Below, piece by piece: positions 24,101 to 30,922 of a stretch of 34,812 bases of DNA. The notes beneath the pieces were generated by a model that searched no databases, had not been told where the DNA came from, and saw nothing but the letters and a program-made list of their open reading frames with translations. The stretch comes from CAYUYV01 sp050331455 (lineage in GTDB: Bacteria > Pseudomonadota > Alphaproteobacteria > JAJFIK01), in contig JBHJGV010000072.1 of NCBI GenBank assembly GCA_050331455.1, positions 1-34,812 of the forward strand. The letters are read 5' to 3'. Each line of letters starts with the position of its first letter. Positions within the stretch are counted from its first letter, which is position 1. Made by a program: the position numbers and the translations under genes.

Positions 24101-24384
24101 TCCGCATTGCCCTGGGCGGTTTCGACCTTCAGACCCAGGAGCTGATCTGCAACAGCGACCGCCCTTTCGGCCAGATCCTCCGCCAATGCGGCATTCCCTT
24201 CACCTGCCGGCCGGACGGCTTTTTCTCCGTGGTGCCGGACCGGGCAATGGCTGCGGCCCTGCATCTTGATCCCGAAACGGCCCCCGTCCTGTTCGGACGC
24301 CGCAATCAACTCACCGGCGCAGACGGGTCCATTCTCGCTGACGTGATCGAGATCCTGGCCCCTTCGGACGCCGCATCCGACTAA
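21106..24384 (+). CDS. Adenylation-carrier-thioesterase protein with C-terminal chorismate-lyase-like domain
   Basis: A 1092-residue single-module NRPS-like enzyme without a condensation domain. Adenylation domain about 1-525: LLFTSGTTGEPKG (171-183), NGMGTTETS (318-326), TGDLG (409-413), GRMDAQVKINGQRVEPGETE (425-444) and Lys517 in SGKINR. SFTPSV (217-222) stands where amino-acid-activating domains have FDxS, so the Asp that binds the amino group seems missing and a non-amino-acid substrate is likely. Carrier domain about 540-612 with Ser574 in GGDSLQ. Thioesterase about 636-890 with Ser710 in GYSAGG, Asp737 and His870 in GSHPELL. Residues 935-1085 follow UbiC: YVRKI, then IRIAL, PFGQIL, and VIEIL, matching the UbiC active-site Arg and Glu. 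Start at 21106 after GGGGGG. Product unknown; a 4-hydroxybenzoate link is inference. Confidence 0.87.
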   Translation: MIHFVDKAGDVTHRIKAVIRARPDRLAVTAGEARLTYGELGARAGAVAESVDRALAGGQARVPDASPLVCLLLPHDESMVTAIVGVLFAGQGYVPLDTRSPAARLRRMVALSGARVLITTRALADLAATIATRLTVLCLEDIPDGSATGAPSPRAAPVPARAPRNDEPAYLLFTSGTTGEPKGVAHSRASLARSTDCFIDDCDLGEDDRVALIISCSFTPSVFCIFGALTTGARLCLYDLHTAPIEGVAPWIARERVTSLYAVPTLFRRIAESSRDCDGVQGHDLTCLRWIQLAGEPVLAHDVALHMRHFASHAKLYNGMGTTETSCVTRHVVGVDDAAGPAHGPVPIGQPYDDVTVRLESPSGTPVPNGTPGEIVIKGRHVAAGYWRDPRRTEGRFSRGADGLWTFRTGDLGIRQPDGTISHLGRMDAQVKINGQRVEPGETETALLALSEIRDAVVMVRQDGEGPLSLIAYVTPSGAAPLDTACLRSTLAQSLPPHQIPARFVRLTEMPLTVSGKINRSALPMSLAATPALPHRTAAAGDMIAEVIGRFFGKVLRTEPAGPDDDFFALGGDSLQAVELCLMIEQHCGSVLSASTLAQFATPRALAAFVRRTASAHDCPGVVVLHQTDLGDPDPAAVPLFCISGMGGHVLCWRELSVLLGPGHPCYGLEMPGLDGRSAPLETVDEIVTAYHERITCVAPTGPVAVAGYSAGGVFALELARRLEAHGRSVSVVAMLDTYAPERMRPLRKAEVVKGWVRFAGTRPAGTVARTVTRRIGVKLGMVEPEPATFSRPEDIEDILLTMPFDREHTAVQACERALQAYVARPLDRDILFFRAQTPPPPAFGTLDLYGAWNRLCRGRMQIVSVPGSHPELLNGPSIAAIAEHLGRALRPGENADRAASGVLKDLSAGGGALGPLGAYWTLDGGEPIRGTALKAGAVPAPYRGLLDHDKPLTPTLARFHGQPMAIRILAQRRVGRHYVRKIIMEGEETGTPVQIAVIRIALGGFDLQTQELICNSDRPFGQILRQCGIPFTCRPDGFFSVVPDRAMAAALHLDPETAPVLFGRRNQLTGADGSILADVIEILAPSDAASD

Positions 24385-24444
24385 CCGTTGCAATCCTCCC
24401 CTTTTTCGAGCGCTCCCCGGCACCGTCATGTGACCTGCGTCAAA

Positions 24445-24463
24445 AATGCGAACAGCTCGCATT
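24445..24463. promoter_or_regulatory. Inverted repeat AATGCGA-N5-TCGCATT between two plus-strand genes
   Basis: Perfect 7-bp arms with a 5-base spacer, 60 bp after the stop of the large fusion gene, inside an AT-richer patch, 153 bp before the next start. It could be an operator for the following orphan gene. The stem is too short and lacks a T run close enough to be a convincing terminator. Confidence 0.4.
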
Positions 24464-24615
24464 CTCTCTTGCTATGCGACCCGTTCTCATTTTCAATTGT
24501 GCCGGTGGCGGCGAAGGGCGTGATCCAATAGGCGCGCGTAAGCCCGCCTCCTCAAACAATCACACAGCTCCCCGGGACCACGCTTGTGGTGGCCGGTGTC
24601 AATTGGAGAGTGGTC

Positions 24616-25137
24616 GTGGGCGAACAGACGATGGAAGACGCGGACGGTCTCGGCGATCTGATGACACCGACGCTCGGTCATGGCGGGCGGTTTGCCCTGT
24701 GGGGCTTTCGCGCCTGTGCCATGGGACATCGGCGCAGTTGTACCCTGGTGAAAGGGTTCGAACGGGAGCTTGGTCCCTTTGCGGAGGATGCCCTGAACGG
24801 CCTCCTGGTGCTGGCGCAATGTCTGGGAACGGATGGACGGCGAAGAGTGCAGATCCATGGATCCGGCTGCCTGCGCGCCACCAGCGACGAAGTGTGCGTG
24901 ATTGCGGCCCTGTCAGCCGCGCAGATGGAGCACCGGAGCCTCTTTGAGGCGCATGTCACCTGGCTGCTCGCGGGCGCGCCGACGCACACGGCCTGGGTCG
25001 CCGCGCAACAGGCCGCCAGCGCTTTTCTGAGCGCGGGCCTGTTCATCCAGGCGCCCATGCTGGAGATCACGCCGCCCGCCCCGGCCCTCGCCGCCATGCC
25101 GATGGGCGTCATGGTCCATAAGGGCGGCCGGGCATAA
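24616..25137 (+). CDS. Conserved-looking hypothetical protein (173 aa)
   Basis: Function not recognised. After a polar start the protein reads GRFALWGFRACAMGHRRSCTLVKGFERELGPFAEDALNGLLVLAQCLGTDGRRRVQIHG..., with three cysteines (CAMGHRRSC and SGC) in the first half and a helical Ala-rich second half. It has no signal peptide or transmembrane helix. GGAGAG lies 5 bases before the GTG at 24616; an ATG at 24631 and a GTG at 24586 are alternatives. It stands alone downstream of the A-T-TE fusion (231-bp gap with an inverted repeat) and converges with the sirtuin gene, leaving 8 bp. The Cys/His pattern could bind a metal, but this is speculative. Confidence 0.65.
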   Translation: MGEQTMEDADGLGDLMTPTLGHGGRFALWGFRACAMGHRRSCTLVKGFERELGPFAEDALNGLLVLAQCLGTDGRRRVQIHGSGCLRATSDEVCVIAALSAAQMEHRSLFEAHVTWLLAGAPTHTAWVAAQQAASAFLSAGLFIQAPMLEITPPAPALAAMPMGVMVHKGGRA

Positions 25138-25145
25138 CGGACCGG

Positions 25146-25865
25146 TTAAGGCGTGCCGATCAGACGATCCACATAGGCCGGCACCACCTCGCTCGCCTTT
25201 CCGTAAATACACTCCGCAAACAGATAATCGCCTTCGGAAGGTTCAAGATTGAGTTCCACCGTGTGGGCACCGGTCTCCCTGGCGATCATGACAAAGCCGT
25301 TGGCCGGATAAACGGCGCCGCTCGTTCCAATCGAGAGGAACAGGTCACATTGGAACAAGGCCGCGTGGATCGCATCCATCTCATAGGGGATTTCGCCGAA
25401 CCAGACCACATCGGGACGCAGGGTGCCGATGCTGTCGCAGGCGCCGCAGACTGCGTCCACGGCCAGATCAGCCGTCACGGGCCGGCGGGTGCCGCAGCTG
25501 TTGCACAGGTCTTGATCCAGAACACCGTGCATATGGATGATCCGTGAACTGCCACCCTGCTCATGGAGGTTGTCCACATTCTGCGTGACCACCAGAACCT
25601 CACCGATCCGATGCTCCCGGTAATGATGCTCCAGGCGTCCCAGGGCGAAATGGGCTGCATTGGCCTTGGCCTCGCGCAGATTGGCCCGCCGGGCATTGTA
25701 GAAATCGAGCACCAGCCCGGGATTGCGGGCAAACCCCTCCGGCGTCGCCACGTCGCTCAGGTCATATTTGGTCCAGAGGCCATCGACATCGCGGAAGGTG
25801 CCGAGACCGGATTCCGCTGAAACACCGGCACCGGTCAGAACGACGACGCGTTTGAATTCGGCCAT
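25146..25865 (-). CDS. cobB: NAD-dependent protein deacylase, class III sirtuin (CobB-like)
   Basis: Removes acyl groups from protein lysines using NAD. The 239-residue protein has GAGVSAESG (12-20), TQNVDNLHEQGG (94-105), the catalytic His113 in HMHG, and a zinc site of Cys121/Cys124 and Cys140/Cys143. Tyr56 and Arg59 in FYNARR match the CobB/SIRT5 pair that binds succinyl and malonyl groups, so desuccinylase activity is likely besides deacetylation. GGGGGA precedes the ATG at 25865; a TTG at 25871 is less likely. It lies 56 bp after thpR on the same strand, possibly as the last gene of a run beginning with the serine hydrolase at 28373. Confidence 0.94.
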   Translation of the reverse strand: MAEFKRVVVLTGAGVSAESGLGTFRDVDGLWTKYDLSDVATPEGFARNPGLVLDFYNARRANLREAKANAAHFALGRLEHHYREHRIGEVLVVTQNVDNLHEQGGSSRIIHMHGVLDQDLCNSCGTRRPVTADLAVDAVCGACDSIGTLRPDVVWFGEIPYEMDAIHAALFQCDLFLSIGTSGAVYPANGFVMIARETGAHTVELNLEPSEGDYLFAECIYGKASEVVPAYVDRLIGTP

Positions 25866-25921
25866 GGCCAATCCCCCTTTTTGGCGTATCTGCTACACGT
25901 CCGCACCCTGAACCTCGAAAC

Positions 25922-26446
25922 CTATAGGATGTAATGGCGCTCGGGCGTGTATTCGGCACCGCCGTGGCTTCTGAAACTGGAAAACAAGGTGAACCGGGTG
26001 ACTGGGAACGGGTCAAGGGCGAGGCTGCCATGGGCGGACAGATAGGCCTCGAGCGCCGGGCCGGGTGCCTCGCGGAACCGGGCGAGCGTGACATGGGGCG
26101 TGAATTTGCGCCGGTCGATATCGAGGCGCAACCGGTTGAGGGCGGCGTCCACTTTCTCGGCGAGGGCCGCCAGAGGCGGATTGGGCGCCACGCCGGCCCA
26201 AAGGGCACGCACGGGGCGCCCGAATGTTCCCACCCCCTCGATCCGAACACTGAAGGGACGGGCGGCGATGCCGCACAGAACATCGTCCACATCCTCCGCC
26301 GTGCGGCGGTCGAGGTCTCCAATGAAGCGCAGAGTGAGATGCATGCCGGCCGGGTCCACCCAGCGTGCATGGGGCAATGCGTCCTGCAGATCACTCAAAC
26401 GATCCTGGACGTCCTCCGGCACCTCGAGAGCCACGAACAGGCGCAT
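25922..26446 (-). CDS. thpR: RNA 2',3'-cyclic phosphodiesterase
   Basis: 2H-phosphoesterase (LigT/ThpR) that hydrolyses 2',3'-cyclic phosphates at RNA ends to 2'-phosphates. The 174-residue protein carries the two required motifs HLTL (in GMHLTLRFIGD) and HVTL (in FTPHVTLARF), and begins with the typical MRLFVALEVPE. GGGAGGA lies nine bases upstream of the ATG at 26446; the frame is open to 26482, but the extra 12 residues are polar and unsupported. It sits between the 2TM protein gene and the sirtuin gene with 56-bp gaps on both sides. Confidence 0.95.
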   Translation of the reverse strand: MRLFVALEVPEDVQDRLSDLQDALPHARWVDPAGMHLTLRFIGDLDRRTAEDVDDVLCGIAARPFSVRIEGVGTFGRPVRALWAGVAPNPPLAALAEKVDAALNRLRLDIDRRKFTPHVTLARFREAPGPALEAYLSAHGSLALDPFPVTRFTLFSSFRSHGGAEYTPERHYIL

Positions 26447-26502
26447 GGTTTCACAGTCCTCCCGTTGCGTTTGACCGGGCACACCAGAAGCGGCCGCGAG
26501 CC

Positions 26503-27570
26503 TCAGCCTGGAGGCGTGGACGCCGCGGGGCCATCCCCGGTTCCAGTTTCGGCCCGGTTGCCCTCCCGGGCCTCAAAGAAGAGTTCGTAAAGGATCTGAG
26601 AGCGGCGCTGGACCGGAAAATTCATCTCGACGGTATGGGATGTCACGGTTTTCTCGTCCGCATCGTACACGGAGAGATTTTGGGTCTCTTGCTCGTCGAC
26701 GAGGGGGAAGATGCCGGTTTCATGGGCCGTCACATGGCTCGGATTGATGTCGAGGTCGAAATCCAGCCGGAAACGGGACCGCAGCGAGGGTTTGTAAATG
26801 GTCGGCACAATGTAATGGCTGGATTTCGGGATCACTGACCTCAGAAGCACGAAGGTGAAATCGACATCGAAGACGAGAGAATCCTGCATGCGGCTCGGAA
26901 TATTGAAATGATACTCCAGGATCTTGCCCGATCCGACACCGATGATCTTGGATTTCGCCAGGGGGATGGCTTGCCCGTTCACTGAGACGGATTTCGGATA
27001 AAACGCCGCCTTCATGTCTTGGTGGAATTCGCGGGCGATCTCCCATCGCAAAAGGCATCGGTCATCGAGCATATAGCGTTTCAAAAGCTGTGAATCCGTC
27101 ACGCCGACAATGATGATCGTGCCCGGCAGGTTCCGGATTCTGAAATCCACGTTAGTTTCCTGGCGCCAGGTTTCGATGCAATCGCCGACTTTGGGATTGG
27201 CACTGATCGTCGTCGTCCAGAAATAATGCTCAAATGCATCGAGCAGGAGTTCCGCTCGGATGGGCACCATGATTTCCTTCAGGACGCTGTGAATGGCCAG
27301 TTCCGTGACCCGGAAGTTTTCCCGGCGCGTGAACTGTCCGAAAACGATGCCAATGATCCCGGTGGAGAGCAGCGCCTGGCCTAATGCATCGACGGTCTGA
27401 CGAATGGATTTGGTGTAATCGCCAAGATAGTCCGCATAAAGCCCTTCAATGAGGGGCGGGAAGAAGATCAGAGCGAGGCCGACCGCAATGCCGCCCAGCC
27501 AGACCAGAGGCGATGTCTCCTTGTATTTCGAATAGATTAGATCGCGAATGCTCGCTACGTTGCTTTCCAT
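26503..27570 (-). CDS. Uncharacterised two-helix membrane protein (355 aa), partner of the serine hydrolase
   Basis: No family recognised. Two transmembrane helices lie near the N terminus, about 21-44 (PLVWLGGIAVGLALIFFPP) and 62-81 (ALGQALLSTGIIGIVFGQF), followed by roughly 270 soluble residues of mixed alpha/beta character. This soluble part contains VDFRIRNLPGTIIIVGVTDS and several strands (SLVFDVDFTFVLLRSV, RFRLDFDLDI). The tail is Gly/Thr/Pro-rich. The start overlaps the serine hydrolase gene by 16 bp, so the pair should be translated together. Base composition is lower in GC than most of the window: 29 of 60 at 27181-27240 and 34 of 60 at 27001-27060, against 43 of 60 at 22201-22260. 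That suggests later acquisition. A membrane sensor or effector is possible, no more. Confidence 0.8.
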   Translation of the reverse strand: MESNVASIRDLIYSKYKETSPLVWLGGIAVGLALIFFPPLIEGLYADYLGDYTKSIRQTVDALGQALLSTGIIGIVFGQFTRRENFRVTELAIHSVLKEIMVPIRAELLLDAFEHYFWTTTISANPKVGDCIETWRQETNVDFRIRNLPGTIIIVGVTDSQLLKRYMLDDRCLLRWEIAREFHQDMKAAFYPKSVSVNGQAIPLAKSKIIGVGSGKILEYHFNIPSRMQDSLVFDVDFTFVLLRSVIPKSSHYIVPTIYKPSLRSRFRLDFDLDINPSHVTAHETGIFPLVDEQETQNLSVYDADEKTVTSHTVEMNFPVQRRSQILYELFFEAREGNRAETGTGDGPAASTPPG

Positions 27571-28373
27571 TGCAAAAGACCTCCTCCCAGAAGCCGCCCA
27601 ATCATGCGCATTTTTGCTTCGGCGACAACCTTCGACTCAGCCCCGTGGCTCATGAACGTGGCCGCGACGCAGGCATCCTGCGCCTTCAAAAGGATCATGT
27701 CATTGAACACGCCCGATGGGGTCAATGTCCCGGTTTTGTTGAAATGCGTGAGGCCGGGAGGCAAATCATAGGCGAGGCGGGACAGGGACAGCGAATTGCC
27801 CATGATGTCCAAGATGGGCGCATAGGTCGGCCCGCTGACCAGATCGATCAGTTGACGGGAAAAGACGCGGGGCGATGCCAGTACATTCGGGACTGAGGTG
27901 ACGAGGTCGCGGTCGGTGAAGCCCACATAGTCCGGGATGTCGGACTGGTAGCGCTCCTTGATCCAGGCCCTGAACCGCTCTGCCGTCAGACGATGAAGCA
28001 GGGCATCGGACGCGCGGTTGTCGCTGACGCACAAGGCCAGGGCAGCAAGTTCGACCAGGGTGAGGCTGCTGGCGCCCGCGAACAGGTTAAGGAGGCTGCG
28101 TTCCGCCGTCGTACCAAGCGCTGGTACCGGAATCCGTTGCTCAAGATCCAGTTCACCTTCGGCGCCCCTCTCGAAGGCCATCATGACGATGCCGACCTTG
28201 AGAAGGCTGGCTGGCGGCCGCTCCCGATCCTCATTGAATCCGTACCAGTGGACATCCTCGACATCCCGCCCCCGGCTACGAAAAAACGCCAGGGACACGC
28301 TGTACCGTTCATCGAGCTGCTGCTCGCAATAGGCTGCAATCGGTTCCATGATCATTTGCGCCGCGCTCGCCAT
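27555..28373 (-). CDS. Class A beta-lactamase-fold serine hydrolase without signal peptide
   Basis: A 272-residue protein with the three penicillin-recognising motifs of class A beta-lactamases: Ser56-x-x-Lys59 in ASLLKV, Ser117-Asp118-Asn119 in CVSDNRAS, and Lys213-Thr-Gly in FNKTGTL. The omega-loop glutamate (ExxLN) of true class A enzymes is not evident, so fast antibiotic hydrolysis is doubtful. The N terminus (MASAAQMIMEPIAAYCEQQL) is no signal peptide; unless it uses another route, the enzyme stays in the cytoplasm, unlike resistance enzymes. AAGGAGAG gives a strong ribosome site before the ATG at 28373; the open frame to 28955 is a shadow. Its end overlaps the 2TM gene by 16 bp. The substrate may be a cytosolic ester, amide or D-amino-acid peptide. 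Confidence 0.88.
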   Translation of the reverse strand: MASAAQMIMEPIAAYCEQQLDERYSVSLAFFRSRGRDVEDVHWYGFNEDRERPPASLLKVGIVMMAFERGAEGELDLEQRIPVPALGTTAERSLLNLFAGASSLTLVELAALALCVSDNRASDALLHRLTAERFRAWIKERYQSDIPDYVGFTDRDLVTSVPNVLASPRVFSRQLIDLVSGPTYAPILDIMGNSLSLSRLAYDLPPGLTHFNKTGTLTPSGVFNDMILLKAQDACVAATFMSHGAESKVVAEAKMRMIGRLLGGGLLQWKAT

Positions 28374-28504
28374 GCTGCACTCTCCTTTCAAACGCGGCCG
28401 CCTCCGCCGATGGACGGGGCGGCATGCCATGCGCTGCGCCGCCGGATGGCCGCGGCACGTGAGCGAAACAAACCAGAGGCGATTCCATCCCAATGGAAAC
28501 GGCT

Positions 28505-29044
28505 TTAACGCACTGCCCACTGATAAAGGTGAATATGGCGCCGTCCACCCCGGGCGGGATAGGATCGGGTGGCGATGCGCCTCAGGCGAAACCCCGCTTT
28601 GGTCAGCACACCGATCGACCGGTGATTTTCGGCGAAGGTGACCGCCTCGATGGTCCGGACCCGGGCAAGCGGGGCGAACCAGGCCAGGGCGGCCGTGACC
28701 GCTTCCGTGGCAAGACCGCGGCCCCAATAGGGCTCGCCCAGCCAATAGCCAAGTTCCCCGCGCCGGAAACCGAGCTGGCTCCGGGAAGCCCGCAAGGAAA
28801 CGGCACCGCAAAGAGCGCCCGTCTCCCGGTCCTCCACCGCGAGGGAGCAGCCGACGCCGCGCGCCCAGTCCCGCGCCTCGACGGCAATCCAATCCCGTGC
28901 GGCCGCTTCCGAGTATGGGTAGGGGATGCCGCCGGTCTGTTTGACCACGTTCCAATTGCCCATGAGCACGGTGACGGCCGCGGCATCTCCGGGACGCAGA
29001 CGGCGCAGACGCAGGCGCGGTGTGCGGATGGGCAGACGCCCCAT
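28505..29044 (-). CDS. GNAT family N-acetyltransferase (RimJ/RimL-like)
   Basis: Acetyl-CoA-dependent transferase. The 179-residue protein begins with TPRLRLRRLRPGDAAAV, typical of the RimJ/RimL branch. It has GELGYWLGEPYWGRGLATEA, where WGRGLATEA is the acetyl-CoA pyrophosphate loop, and VTFAENHRSIGVLTKAGFR, the conserved segment with Asn and Ser before the last strands. Targets could be protein N-termini or small amines. The ATG at 29044 lies 7 bp after the argJ stop, so it is probably cotranscribed with argJ; an open frame to 29155 is argJ shadow. Confidence 0.92.
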   Translation of the reverse strand: MGRLPIRTPRLRLRRLRPGDAAAVTVLMGNWNVVKQTGGIPYPYSEAAARDWIAVEARDWARGVGCSLAVEDRETGALCGAVSLRASRSQLGFRRGELGYWLGEPYWGRGLATEAVTAALAWFAPLARVRTIEAVTFAENHRSIGVLTKAGFRLRRIATRSYPARGGRRHIHLYQWAVR

Positions 29045-29051
29045 GGCGGCG

Positions 29052-30557
29052 TCAGCTTCGATAATCCGCGTTGATCGCAATGTAGCCGTGGGTAAGGTCG
29101 CAGGTCCAAACGGTCGCGGTCCCCGTCCCCAGCCCCACATCCACCGCGAGATCAATGGTCTGCTCCTTCATGTGCCGGGCCAGGGCCGCTTCGTCATAGG
29201 CCGGATCCCGTGCGCCGCCCGAGGCGACGGGCAGACCTCCGATGCGGATGGTCATGGCCGTGGGATCGATGGCCGCCCCGGCCTTGCCCACCGCCATGAC
29301 AATACGGCCCCAATTGGCATCCTCACCCGCGATCGCCGTCTTGACCAGAGGCGAGTGGGCGATCGACCGGGCGATCAGCGTTGCGGCCCGGGTGGTTTCC
29401 GCACCGCTCACCATGACCCGAATAAGTTTCGTCGCCCCTTCCCCGTCCCGCACGATCTGCAGGGCGAGGTCGTGAAGCACGCTGTGCCATTTGGTCCTGA
29501 AATCGGCGAGGCGCCGGTCGCCGGCGCGCTTGATGGGCGCATGGTCCCTCTGCCCCGTGGCGAAGGCGAGCACCGTGTCGTTGGTGGACGTGTCGCCATC
29601 CACGGTGACGGTGTTGAAGGTGTCCCGGACCCCGAGGAGGAGCAGGGTCTGCAACACTGCGCCGGGCAGGGTCGCATCGGTAAAGATGAAGGCCAGCATG
29701 GTGGCCATGTCCGGGGCGATCATGCCCGAGCCTTTGGCAATGCCGTTGACGGTGACGGGCACGCCATCGATCTGCGCCGTGGCGGTCGCCGCTTTCGGAA
29801 AGGTGTCCGTCGTGGTGATGGCGTGGGCGGCTTTGGCCCAGGCCTGCGGAGGAGGGGGCGCGGCGGCCTGCCGGTCCGGGTCGCACAGGGCAGGCAACAC
29901 TTTCACGATCGGATCCGTCGGCAGGGGTTCGCCGATCACGCCGGTCGAGGCGATCAACACATTTTTCTGCCGGCACTTGGCTGCTTTCGCGCCGGCCGCT
30001 GCGATGGTCTTGACCGCCGCCATGCCCGCCTTGCCGGTGAAGGCATTGGCATTCCCCGCATTGACGATCAAAAGGCCGGCCTCCGCGCCGTCGTTCCGGT
30101 CCAGATGTCCGCGGCACCAGTCCACTGGCGCGGCCGCCGTGGCGGACTGGGTGAACACGCCGGCCACGGTGGTCGCGGGCGCGAAGCGGGCCACGAGCAG
30201 ATCCGGCCGGTTCTTATATTTGATCCCGGTGGTCGCGGTCGCGAGGCTGACACCATCGATGGGGTGAAGATCGGGCAGGGCCTCCGGCGCCAGCGGAGAG
30301 CGGTGGGGCGCGGCCTCGACGGGCGGCGGGGACGCAGCGGTCCGGCCCTTGCCAGCGCCTTCCCGGCGACGCCACGCGCCCTTGAGGACCGATGTGAGCG
30401 GGTTGAGGGCATCTTGCAGGGCAGGACGCCCTCCCTCGCCCGGTTTGGCGGTCTTTTTCGCCCCAGCGGTTTTCGCGGCCGTTTTTGGCGCCGCCTTTTT
30501 GGCTGCGACTTTGCGGCGGGCGAGCCCCGCACCCGGTTTTTTCGATTGACTGGCCAT
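29052..30557 (-). CDS. argJ: Bifunctional glutamate N-acetyltransferase / amino-acid acetyltransferase ArgJ with basic N-terminal extension
   Basis: Catalyses the first and fifth steps of the cyclic arginine pathway, moving acetyl from N-acetylornithine to glutamate. The precursor cleaves itself before a conserved Thr; here it is Thr286 in KGSGMIAPDMATMLAF. Other family blocks are VNAGNANAFTGKAG, STGVIGEPLP, DGDTSTNDT and EDANWGRI. The protein is 501 residues, against about 410 for the family. The extra 90 at the N terminus are Lys/Ala/Pro-rich (KVAAKKAAPKTAAKTAGAKK), like histone H1 or AlgP tails; the catalytic part begins near HPIDGVSLATATTGIK (98). GAGGGG lies before the ATG at 30557. The next downstream gene (GNAT) starts 7 bp later. 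secA lies divergently upstream. Confidence 0.95.
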   Translation of the reverse strand: MASQSKKPGAGLARRKVAAKKAAPKTAAKTAGAKKTAKPGEGGRPALQDALNPLTSVLKGAWRRREGAGKGRTAASPPPVEAAPHRSPLAPEALPDLHPIDGVSLATATTGIKYKNRPDLLVARFAPATTVAGVFTQSATAAAPVDWCRGHLDRNDGAEAGLLIVNAGNANAFTGKAGMAAVKTIAAAGAKAAKCRQKNVLIASTGVIGEPLPTDPIVKVLPALCDPDRQAAAPPPPQAWAKAAHAITTTDTFPKAATATAQIDGVPVTVNGIAKGSGMIAPDMATMLAFIFTDATLPGAVLQTLLLLGVRDTFNTVTVDGDTSTNDTVLAFATGQRDHAPIKRAGDRRLADFRTKWHSVLHDLALQIVRDGEGATKLIRVMVSGAETTRAATLIARSIAHSPLVKTAIAGEDANWGRIVMAVGKAGAAIDPTAMTIRIGGLPVASGGARDPAYDEAALARHMKEQTIDLAVDVGLGTGTATVWTCDLTHGYIAINADYRS

Positions 30558-30675
30558 GGCGGCCCCTCGTCTCGGCCCGCGAAGCCGGTTCAGCCCCGCG
30601 CGGCGATCTTGTATTTTGTCCTCAAGTTGTTCCTGGTTCGCCGGCGCGGCACAAGGCCGTCGGACGCCGATCCCG

Positions 30676-30780
30676 TCACAAGCCGAAATGGTATGGGGCG
30701 AGAAACCACGCCAGAACGCTGGAAAAGACCAGAAGGGCAAACGCGATCGCGAGGGCGATGCGGCAGACGGTGCGGCTCAT
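30676..30780 (-). CDS. Possible 34-residue single-span membrane peptide
   Basis: MSRTVCRIALAIAFALLVFS begins a short frame with one hydrophobic helix of about 22 residues, positive charges before it (Arg3, Arg7) and the tail WFLAPYHFGL. GGAG lies seven bases before the ATG at 30780, which favours real translation. It lies 118 bp upstream of argJ on the same strand and faces secA. Such short frames arise by chance, so conservation would decide; the window alone cannot. Confidence 0.35.
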   Translation of the reverse strand: MSRTVCRIALAIAFALLVFSSVLAWFLAPYHFGL

Positions 30781-30922
30781 GGCGGGCTCCAGGATCCGTG
30801 ACGGTTTCTGCCGTTGTGCCGTGGCCCATGCCTTTTGCGCAAGGCCGTCCATGCCCACATGAGGATCCTGATCCGTTTGAGCCGCGGATGGCCAACGCCT
30901 CCCGGGCCGGGCTGCGAAGTCC

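Noticed and set aside
22186..24462. 758-codon minus-strand frame across the A-T-TE fusion gene
   Set aside because: It is the antisense shadow of a gene with unmistakable adenylation, carrier and thioesterase motifs.
27555..28373. Antibiotic-resistance beta-lactamase
   Set aside because: There is no signal peptide and no clear omega-loop ExxLN; the motifs support the fold and serine chemistry but not a resistance role.
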